This document shows positions 50,815 through 64,000 of a DNA stretch of 64,000 bases, piece by piece (position 1 is the first letter of the stretch; every line of letters starts with the position of its first letter). The stretch is taken from positions 25,292,745 to 25,356,744 of the forward strand of contig CM075102.1 of NCBI GenBank assembly GCA_037576195.1, given 5' to 3'. The notes under the pieces are model-generated. The model worked only from the letters and a program-made list of their open reading frames with translations, was not told the DNA's origin and searched no databases. This DNA is from Phytoseiulus persimilis. Lineage: Eukaryota > Arthropoda > Arachnida > Mesostigmata > Phytoseiidae. A program made the translations under genes and the position numbers.

Positions 50815-53800
50815 TTATTCGAAAACTCCCCGCATCTCCAAGAGCGCTTTGCATATGTTCTTCGCGAAACGTGTTGAATCCTGAAAGGATTGACGGCTTC
50901 GTCACTAAACCGTAAGCCTCTCACTCGGTGCCGACTATGCTGTTACACGCTATATGTGGGATTTAGGCAGCCAAGTGAACGCACCGTCTGAGGGCAGCTT
51001 TTCTTCGAGCTGACGTGGAAAAAGAAGTTGTCCTCGCCGGCGATCAGGTAGCTCACCCCGTATCCGTCATCGGCCACCGGTCCAAAACCGCCACCAGCAG
51101 CGATCCACTCTGGATGCGAGTCCAAATTCAAAAACCCGGTTTGATTGATCGGGGTCTGAGACGTGGACAAACGCCACGGCTCGCAAAGGACTTCTTTCAA
51201 GAATGGAGACTCTATCTCGAGGTACTTCGAGATGACGTAGAGGCAGAACATGTGGCGATCGATTCCCTTGCCGCACATTGCGTCCTGGTAGCCCCTGGAA
51301 CGAACGAAAATTCCTAGAAGTTCGTAGATTGTCGAAGATTGACTGACGGCGTACCATCGACTAGCTGTTCCTCCATTGTTTTATCGCTTCGAATCTTGAT
51401 AGATGTCACGGACTATCTCACATCTGGTGCGTATTACAAGCCTCGACGAGCTTCTGCCTCTTCGCTTCCTTGGTCGCGTTTTTGTCAAGCATGGACCTCA
51501 CCCATGCGCAGGACTCTACGGTGACGGGTCTCACTGTTTCAGTCCGACCGTCACGGAAGAGACGCGTCATGGAGGCTTCGTATGTCAGATTGAATCTCCC
51601 TGTGAAGAATTATTTCCGCTCAGCTTGAGGCTTGAATCGTATCTGGGGCTCTCGACAGTAATTTCGCAGCCCGACAGAGGGATAACGGGCCGCGAACTAA
51701 TCATGGAACGCATGGGTATAACTCTACCTTGATCGCGGAAATATGCGAGCTGGAGTGCCATTTGAAGGTAAGCATCGGGAGAAACTCGACATTTCTTTAT
51801 GATGCGCTTTCCATAGTCGGGGAAATGCTCTACATGGAGATCAACATCGCTCAGGATTCTCTCCGCATCAGCTTTCGCTCTGAGAATGACGTTCTGACAT
51901 TCGTCGTTGATATCCCATTTCAGCCGAATCGGTCTTGGTAGCTCTTTGATCGAGAGCTCTCTTGAATTGAACTCGTTGTAGCCTTTGGTGTTGCCATCTT
52001 CGTCATAGCCCAGTTTCGCATGGTCAGTGAATATGCAAAACTCCCAACAATGACCCGCCACGGGTGCGTCAGCCCACGAGTGTTCAACGTTGATACCAGC
52101 CCTCGCGTTCCTGCCAACAATCATGTTGAATGACTTGTCGTACCACCTGTCGAATCCTTTCCCGTGGAGTAGCAATTGAGCGTAGCGATCGAGCTTCGAT
52201 GGGTCTTTGGCATCGTAGATCAGATCTTCATCGTCGAGAACCACAACGAAAGCTGATTTTTCGATGGCATCCAACGAGGATTTGTTGATTCCGCGACGGA
52301 AATAATCCGTCCTAGCTTGGGCCCAGGAGACGCGATCTGTCGCCGTGAGCGATCCGAGGTACAGTTCCGCCGATGAGGGCTTGCTGTCATCCACAACGAC
52401 CTGCTCGATTTGTCTCTGAAGCTCCGGGGGATATAGCAGACGGCCTTTGTAGTGGGTAATGATTTGAAGTAACGCCCCTTATGGTACAGAGCGATATGCG
52501 TTGAATCTTGTGAATGACGGATTTTATCAGTTTCGATTCCGGGCACACGAGTTGTGTTGAAAAGTCTCGCATACTGTGCCGAGCAGAGGGGGATTACTCC
52601 CTGCAGGATGATGGGTTTGAGCGTCTGGAAGTCGATCATGCGCCGGAACAGAAACGCCGCGTGAATCAGATTCGCTGCCCGGGCGCATTGGTTCGTAGTG
52701 ACCTTCATCATAATTGCGTCGGAAGCGTAGAAGTTTGAGTTGACCATGATCGCGCCGCGGCCTCTCAGGTAGATGAATTCCTCCCACCAATCGGACACAT
52801 AGTTGGGCGCCCACCAAGATTTGAACCACAGATAACGCTGAAACCGACGACCGGGTCCCGCCTGGAACTCCTGCGCGAGCTGCGTCAGCCGCTTGAATTC
52901 CTCCTCATTGTATAGAGCTTTAACCGACCGAAGGTAGCGCTGCATCGTGTCTGCGACGGAGGGCAATGGCAGACTCGGGAGACAGGATTGATAGGAGTAG
53001 AGCAGCGGCGAGGATCCTTCGAAGATCCGGACAGCCAGGAACCACAATCGTGTCGCAAGCGACACTTTCTTCCCTCTGCCCCGAGTCTCGTACATCCATC
53101 CTTTGTAGCTGAATAGAGCTTTCAGCATGTAGCGCCGAAACACCGACAGGCAGCTCCAGATCCCGACTCCGGTCACGAACACCGCGAGACATCGTGGCAG
53201 ATTGGGATGAACCTCGGCGAGATGCTTCGGTATCAACTCTTCGACCCGGCTTCTGGCGCCGAAGGTGAAGTCGAGTCCCGGTCTGCGCGACAGTTCCCCG
53301 CCGTATAGCACTGCCCAAACCAAAACCAGTGAACGATGAGAAGCCGGATAGAGTCCGTTGCGGATGTTGTTGACGAATCGGGAGAAACTCTTCCGCCACG
53401 ACCGAACTCCAGCTTTGCACAGAATCGCGAATAGCTGCAAGACATGCGAGCTTAGAACTTCTGCCTTGAACAGCTGAACGATTACCATGTTTCGTTCAAG
53501 TCCTCGGTTCGGATGCCTGCTACGGTCTGACGGCGTTTCTCGACTTGGCTTGATAAAACTACATTAGCGCGACCTTTCGACTGACGAATCCAGGCCATAA
53601 ATTCTCTTTCACTTTACAGACAACAGATCGGTGGAAGGCTCCACGAGCGTCGAGGAACTTTACTCGAGTTTTCGACTTGAGACGTAGTCTCACCGAAGAC
53701 GTCACATTCACACTCATTAAATTATCCGAACCCGGCTTTTTACGGGCCCCCCAGGCTGAATAAGAAGGGCGACCGGAAGCTCTTCGCTCACCTCCCAGTC

Positions 53801-53869
53801 GTAGTCGATCGAAACTCCTTCATGAGTCACGGAGAAGTTGAAGGCCACGGCCGAGTGGGCCTCCGCCAT
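50815..53869 (-). CDS. CPT1: carnitine O-palmitoyltransferase 1
   Basis: Five minus-strand exons: 53792-53869, 51728-53434, 51422-51599, 50985-51294 and 50815-50880, about 779 residues (human CPT1A 773). The outer mitochondrial membrane enzyme transfers long-chain acyl groups from CoA to carnitine, the committed step of mitochondrial fatty-acid import. The start [14 protein letters not shown] is the conserved N-terminus that governs malonyl-CoA sensitivity. Two membrane segments follow (about residues 50-65 and 105-125). Then come [26 protein letters not shown], the catalytic His in EHSWADAP (about residue 475), [44 protein letters not shown] and SSKKSCP. Exon 2 carries a one-base frameshift at the T run 52463-52465 (after GRYFK); one more base there restores [14 protein letters not shown] and colinearity. 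The gene is probably intact, with an undercalled homopolymer. Confidence 0.95.
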
Positions 53870-55669
53870 GATGGGTGATTACCTGGAAACAACTGCGCTG
53901 ATATGAGCCAGAGCCCGAAATAGCTGGACAGAGACAACGTTCAGAGTTACGATCACGCGGCCGTCAGTCAGAGCCAGTCTCACTCGCAGGATGCGGCGCA
54001 TCTCTTTGGTCGAACACTGTACGTACTGATGTGATTCAAGTCATGCTTTCGGGGGAATCCCGGCGTGGAATCTCCCCGAAGAAGGAACGAGAAAGTGTTG
54101 CATGCACGTGGCTGTACTCGGTGACACTAGAGTCTACAAGATCAATTTAGAAGGGGCCCTCTAGCCAGCGCTCACAAAGCTGACTCTCCTGGGAGCATGA
54201 TCGAAGATAAACCACTTGAGAACTTCTCGCAGATGAGAGATTTCCGGCGATTACTCATTGTTGATATTTTTCGCGATTCGAAGAGGAGCGATCACTCTAT
54301 AGTGTTCCCTCTCGTCCGCGAATACATTAAGAAATGATCCCACTTGATGAAGAATAGCGTGCCGACTATTTATAGTTACGGAGAGGTCACCAGTGTTGAC
54401 AACAAAGCTAACCAAAGATTTCGTTCGCCTCCGAGAGACCGAGGACTTCTAGACTGATCATTCGATGATCGCTTCGATCGAGAGGAAAACTGTAGGCTGA
54501 CCATTCCATCAACCGTCTTTCCTTCTATTTGAGGGTGGCCAGCTTTAATGCATGCGTGAGGACAAAAGTGGACAAGTCCGAGGGTCAAGGTTCATCGAGA
54601 ATTCATTCAAGAGAACAGCGCCGCGCTGATAGCGGATTCTGGAGGCGATCTTTGGTGTCTAGAAAGTTTCCTGATTACCCAGGATTACCTGAGCTAGGAA
54701 TTGCCGCAAGCCTCCGACAGGAATGTCCTCTTCCGATAACCCCCAAATCGGAACCGACTGCGGCTCCGCCTCCGGCTTTTTCGCTGGATTGTCTCCGACA
54801 CTTCGCATGAGGTCAGCGGTAACGGGGAAATTCACCAGTTCTCGCGAACAGACTCTCAGGATTCGAACTTACTTTGGTCCTATGAGAGTCGTTCCAGTGT
54901 AGGGAGGAAACTGTTCTTTGAGGTTGACCCGGTTCCTCGGGTTTCGCTCACCAGTGCGTGTTGCGTTCTATCTACCAGGGCGGAGGACCGTCACCAGAAA
55001 GTGGAAAGAACTCTTCGGAAAGGGTGACTCCTGGTGAACATTACAAACCCGGTTAGAAGTTCGGTCCGGAGTAGTCGCTCGAGATCTCGCACATTGTCCG
55101 TGATGTGACAATTCGACAAAGCGGATTTGCACACCATCGCTGCGGATTCGAGATTGGCATTGCACCAGAAGGAGAATTGCTACGGCAAAAGCTCGGGATA
55201 GAGCTTGCGAGAGAACTCCGAACTCGAGGGGCTGAACGCGGTTGCGAAATCGAATGGAACAGAATGCTCTGAACGCAGCTCCCGACATTTCATCTTCGGG
55301 AGAATCCCGAAGCTAATCTATAATCACTCTCTGAAGCTCTCGAGGAAGCGACTCGGAACGGTTCGCATGCTTGAGTTTGATGAGAATGACATCTTCAGAG
55401 GCATAATGTTCCGTCTGCTCAGCTGAGAGGATTGCTCTTTCTGACTTCGATGTTTCGGGATCCACCAGACGTCGTCCTTAGCGAATATTGAGCTTTATAT
55501 CACCTGAGCTACTCTGGAAAGATTGGCGCTCTGCCTAACATGTGCATGGCTCAGGGATCTCCCGTTCTGCCTCAGATTCGCGGGCGCGCATTCGATCGGA
55601 GACCAGTTGAAAGCCGGAGCGAAGGCCGAAAACCTCTTGTGCTGCTCAGCTCTCATCGTAATCGGGAAG
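53870..55669. other. intergenic region between divergent CPT1 and FAR
   Basis: This 1.8 kb should hold the promoters of CPT1 (-) and the fatty acyl-CoA reductase (+). Short open frames (for example 54529-54810 +) show no recognisable domain. No TATA box, tRNA or obvious repeat stands out. Confidence 0.4.
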
Positions 55670-57477
55670 ATGCAGGACTTCTACAGGGAACAAGAGGTTC
55701 TGCTCACGGGTGCCACTGGATTCCTTGGGAAAGTGAGTCTAGAACTCGACATCGATGATGCTTTCTGTGACTTCCGAAGAGCAGTTTCCGGAGCAGATAA
55801 CCACATCCGGCAACCTTCTACCTCAGATTATTCTCCATCAACTTCTGAAGGCAGAGGTCCGAAAAGTTTTCCTCATCGTGCGATCTCGCAAGGACCAGCC
55901 CTCCTCCTCCAGGGTCCAGGCATTGTTCGCCAAAGAACCGTTTCAGCGGCCGATGGACCCCCGGGTCGAAGTGTTCGAAGGAGACATAACGCGGCCGAAG
56001 CTTGGACTCAGTGTGGAGGACGAAGAGTATCTTCGGAACAGAGTTACTGTACGGTGCTACACGGTCAAACATTCCACTCTTTTTTTCCTCTTCTCCTCCT
56101 CCCTCATGCTGATTGCCATCGAAGATGTCAACTCGCAAGCGGAACTTTGCAGAATATTTGGCACTCACCAATAATATGCGCTGCCTCACAGGTGTTCATC
56201 AACAACGCGGCTTCCGTCAGCTTCAAGAATGAGTTGAGAGTTGCCGTGGAACGCAACGTGATCAGCGTTTTCGAAACGATACAGTTAATGAAATCCTGGC
56301 GTTTTCTCAAATGCTTCGTTTACGTTTCGACGGCGTACTCCAACTGCACTATGCCGACCGTGGAAGAGAAAGTCTACAGGCACACGTTCGTCTCGTGTGA
56401 GTCTTGGTCGGCGTTCGGTCGCGCATTGAACTATTTTAGAAGCGAATGAATCCCACTCGGAAGGAGCTCAGTTACTCTCATTGAATTCCACGCGATTCCA
56501 GTGGAGAATCTTTTGCGTGCCTATGACACCGATCCAGCATCACTATTGAAATGGAATCTGCGCGGGCATCCGAACACGTATACCTTTTCGAAACAACATG
56601 CCGAAGCTCTAGTGGCGTCCTCGGGTCTGCCGCACGTGATCGTCAGACCTCCGATAATAGTGGGCTCTCTGAGAGATCCAACCTGTGGATGGACGGACAA
56701 CTTCAACGGCTACGGCATCCTCATACCGCTGGTACCTCGATCGATTCCGTAGGAAGCAGAAGACAGTTGGCTCCATGCATCTGACGAAATCAAGCCCTCT
56801 CTCTTTGGTGTGGATCAACTGGAACAAACGCTCGAGTAACGTTCGACCTCTCCTTTCAGAGCGAAAAAGGTCGGAACCCGCCGCTGCTCGTCAAGAGGGG
56901 TAACATTATTGCAGCGGCTCCAGTCGATCTCTGTGCCAACGTGATCTTAGGAGCGGCGTGGAGGCGCACTTTCAGACCGGAAAATTTGGTTTACAACTGC
57001 ACATGCAGTCGAACAGCGCCTAAGCTTGCCGTCCCGCTGGATGCAGTGATTGATGTGTTGGAGAATCAGAGCTCGGGACGCCATCTTCGACTCGCTTCAA
57101 ATAAGCTCAGCTTATTGATCGTGTTCACAGTTTTGTTCCTTTTACCCGCGTTCCTCCTCCAGCTGTACTACGTCCTCACCGGGAACCCAGATCGGCCACT
57201 TCGCAAGGCTCTACGGGCGAGAGAAAGATGCGCTATGCTGGAACATTTCCTCAACAAAGAAATCCACTTTGAATACAAAAACGTCCGCGAACTCAGCGCA
57301 GAACTGTCTCCTCATGACAAGCATGTGAGTTGTGTTCCGAGCACACACGGGGCGGTCGACTCTGGCAGGGCAATTTTCACCCTCTCTTCTTCTGCTCATT
57401 ACTCCGTGTTGAATTATCGGATCCGAGATTTCTCTTCGGATCTCGATCAAAGGCTGGAAGAAGAGTGCGTGTTTTGA
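55670..57477 (+). CDS. FAR: fatty acyl-CoA reductase (3' end uncertain)
   Basis: Five clear exons: 55670-55732, 55827-56048, 56192-56396, 56502-56731 and 56860-57324, all GT-AG with matching phases, giving 395 residues. The enzyme reduces long-chain acyl-CoA to fatty alcohol with NADPH, supplying wax or ether-lipid precursors. The Rossmann motif TGATGFLGK is at residues 13-21. RKVFLIVRSRK, FEGDITRPKLGLS, INNAASVSF, YVSTAYSNC, the catalytic YxxxK in NTYTFSKQHAEAL, VRPPIIVGS and GWTDNFNG follow. A membrane segment (LLIVFTVLFLLPAFLLQLYY) and the start of the FAR_C domain come last. Exon 5 ends at a strong GTGAGT donor, but the next acceptor is not clear. The open frame continues to 57477 with VLNYRIRDF, resembling the family's next block, and LKKYFLP near 57540-57570 resembles the YLL end. 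Last exons are therefore unresolved. Confidence 0.88.
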
Positions 57478-59877
57478 ACATTTTCATTCGGACTTTCTGC
57501 TTGCGCCGATCGGTCAACTATCGCGTTCTGCAGAGCGGCTCAAAAAATACTTCCTGCCTTTGGATCGCTCCAGAGAAACGTCAGAAGTCGAACGATGCAG
57601 CTTGTAGCGTTAAAATCTCGTCTTGGATGCGTTGCCTCCCCCGCCCCCTACCTTAATTTCCGGCATGACAAATTCGGGAATTTCCGGAAGAAACAATAGT
57701 CGAGTGGAATGATTCAAAGAGAAGAGGCATTTCTGGGCCGCTCTTCGAAACGCGATTCTCTACCTATCGGCGCGAATAAGGAACCAAAACCAGCGCAATT
57801 CTTCCGGCCATCGATCGCAAATGAAACCCCGAGTTTGAGTCGCCCTAGTAAGGCAGGATCTCTCCGCAGGCTTTCAACATGGAGATCTCGGAGATAGACT
57901 GGGATAGTTTCCTCACTGAAACGGCGCTTGGTTTGCTGCGATACGCTGAGACTGTGAGAGGTGGGAAGAGAAACGGTGAAATGGAATCCGCCACGACCAA
58001 GCTTTGATTGTGAAGCGGATTCCACTCAATATAACACCTGCGTGAGACGAATGAGCTCTATATCTGAGAACATGAGATTTTTCGCCCTTAGTCTGAGAGA
58101 GAATTGTTGTCTTGAATGAGCTCCAAATAAACTCCATTCCCCATCGAAATATACGACGCATACTAGCTACATCTTTGAGGACAGAATTTCTGGTTGGATC
58201 AATCTCAGGTGCAACGGAGTGATTTCGAAAAGAAGATACGTCTGAACTCGATGAGTTGGGAAATATTTTACTCGGAAATTCCGTCATCAACCCCTCAATA
58301 TCGGTACAGCTTTCCCCGAGATTTCCTGTAACATGTTTAAACTCTCGCATCGCCTAACAGACCGACATTGAGAGCGCTTAAATGGATGCACGATGTCCTT
58401 CTTGGAGTAACCTTCGCAAGTGTGACCAGATCGAAAGTCAAGCGTTGCATGCATGGTGGCTTCCTCTCGATGAGAGATCTCGCGCTGTCGTTGCTCCTCC
58501 CGAATCGCTGAATTCACGAGGGCTTCAGTTCCGGTCTTCCTCAAAGATCCAAATGCGTTCGCAGTGGTTTCTTCGATTTTCTTTTTCCCTCAACAGTGCA
58601 TTTTCATAACAGTCTTTCCAGTCAAGAGGTTGGAGTGATCGCTCGTTTCATCAAAGGTTGACGATACCCTCGCTTCTGCAGTTGCATACTCCGAAATCGG
58701 AGAGACGGATGAAAGACAAGCGAAGCTCCCTCCGGAGAGGAGTGTTTCCCGAGGCCGTCGGATCCGTGGAACATGATGATCCGTAGACTTTTCAACATTT
58801 TCCCGAGAATCGCTCCGTGAGATCATTTCTCTTGGTTCCCCCGCGTTATCAGCAATCGACTCCACAGATATACCTGTAAAGCTTCCCTACCAAATCATTC
58901 TCCATCTACTGCCCTGATTGGGTTTCTTTGTCTCTCGGACGCTAAATGAGTCGAGATTTCTTTCTCAACTCTCCCTCATAAAAGCTCACTGTTTCCTACA
59001 AAAGGAAGGGCATCGTGCTTGGGCGGATTCGCTAAAGGTACTTGATGTTTTAGGCTATGCGCCTGGAGCGGCGCACTTTCGTATGTCTATCCCACTGTTT
59101 ACAGATTCAGAAAGCCTCATCAAACGTTTTATACACACTCGAGGATGGCAGCACTCTCCTGAAATTGTACGCAAGTTTCCTTCCTCCCTCCCCCTTCGAG
59201 ATGCGTCGCCCTTCGGGCACGACTCGCGCTAACGCAGCGACTTCGCCGAGCGTGTCAGGTCCATCTCGTCGGGGGTGTCGTCTACGTTGGGGATAAGGGG
59301 AGAGGTGCTAGAATTCCGTGGCCGTGGTCTAATACTGATACTGGGGTGATTTCGGGCTGGACCATCGTTGATGTCAAATTCAGAATCAACATTCCACAGC
59401 TTTCGACATTCCAGGAGTACTCGCTCGCCTCTCTGAAGTGAGAGCCTTCCGATTCCAGTGGAAGTCGTCAGTCAATTCATATCTGATGGATTCTTCAGTT
59501 TACACGGCGGACAGTGAACTCAGTCGGGGATCGGGGGTTCGTCAGAGTACTCCGTTTTGTTGGTGACGTTCCAAGCAAGCGCTGAAGCTCCCAATATGAT
59601 TGGGGTGACGAAGCTGATTGCAAGTAATCAAAAGTGATGGAGACCATGCAGGCCTTGTGGTCAGAGACTATCTCGGTTCCGGATGAACCTCCAGTACCCC
59701 CGGCAGCAAGCGCAAGAGGGCTCGCTTCAGTGCTCCCGGTACATTCACTAATGGTGCTAGTGATCACGACGAGTAGCAGAGAAACTATTGGTGACGTCAG
59801 TATTGTATATCGGAAGTATCACAAGAGCGCCGTCGTGGAGGTGATCTCGTTGGGTCCCTGTTCGCCCCTGGCTGGTG
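57478..59877. other. region between convergent FAR and TMEM151 genes
   Basis: The first 200 bases probably hold the last FAR exon (near 57530-57600, where an acceptor-like GTTCTGCAG precedes the LKKYFLP reading). An AATAAA at 58126-58131 could end FAR. The rest has short frames with no known domain. A minus-strand frame at 59495-59767 probably lies in the TMEM151 3' UTR or an unrecognised exon. TGACGTCA, a CRE-type palindrome, occurs at 59792-59799 without further support. Confidence 0.35.
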
Positions 59878-63639
<3,762 letters not shown>

Positions 63640-64000
63640 CTGCAGCGAAGAATGCGCCTCTCTAGCGAACCTATGTGTTTCACATCGCTCTTGTTGCAGC
63701 TGCCTCGACTTGGGTATCTCGATTGTGTTGTCCGAATCCTCCCCCCCCCCCTACCGGCGGGAAGTACCATCAGGAAACTTCCATCACTTTGATTCCATCT
63801 GGGAAATCGATCACCACCAGACGCCAGATTTGGCTGGAAGGCCGGCCAAATAAGTAGTTGATTCTAGTCTCTGCAAGATCAATGGGGGCCTGTTGAAAGG
63901 CTAAGATGCAAGCTGCCCCGCGATTCTTGGATGACATTTGCTCCGAAGCTCGCCTGCGTCCACCGAACAACTGCTGCGGGTCTCTCCAGAACCGATTCGG

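Noticed and set aside
59792-59799. TGACGTCA CRE-like palindrome
   Set aside because: A single 8-base match in a 3' region; no supporting context.

Overview
This is an animal nuclear genome window, most likely from a mite. Every convincing gene is split by short GT-AG introns (about 94 to 650 bases, one of 1.7 kb), the proteins are typical metazoan orthologues, and there are no operons with ribosome binding sites. GC is near 50%, and genes are compact and close together. These points, and the Acari-like look of the LINE remnants, fit a phytoseiid predatory mite such as Galendromus/Metaseiulus. The species call is inference from sequence style, not from a database match.

Layout. Bases 1 to about 21,500 are gene-poor and rich in low-complexity triplet and tetranucleotide tracts. 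I found no confident gene there, only two signal-peptide-like first exons (5375 and 7614). Bases 21,500 to 35,600 are also gene-poor and hold transposon debris, including a clear 858-base palindromic DNA element with TA flanks (22257-23114) and a broken LINE reverse transcriptase near 26.6 kb. From 35.8 kb onward the window is gene-dense: a UMAD1-like first coding exon (-), CMC4 (+), PIG-M (+), TAF9 (-), a transposon island at 41.7-46.4 kb (two LINE 3' ends, a second and older palindromic element, a retroelement fossil), cullin-4 (+), CPT1 (-), a fatty acyl-CoA reductase (+) and a TMEM151 homologue (-, its 5' end lies beyond the window).

The genes are unrelated housekeeping functions: mitochondrial Cx9C protein, GPI-anchor mannosylation, TFIID/SAGA subunit, ubiquitin ligase scaffold, mitochondrial fatty-acid entry, fatty alcohol/wax synthesis. 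The two lipid genes, CPT1 and FAR, are divergent neighbours 1.8 kb apart. CMC4 and PIG-M are only 124 bases apart on one strand. CUL4 and CPT1 converge with separate poly(A) signals.

I did not find a convincing new biological system. The most useful observations are the two long palindromic elements, the tight CMC4/PIG-M pair, two one-base homopolymer frameshifts in otherwise intact essential genes (probably assembly errors), and a GC-AG intron in the TMEM151 gene. Exon borders were set by eye from splice consensus, phase and remembered family sequences; no alignment or search was run.
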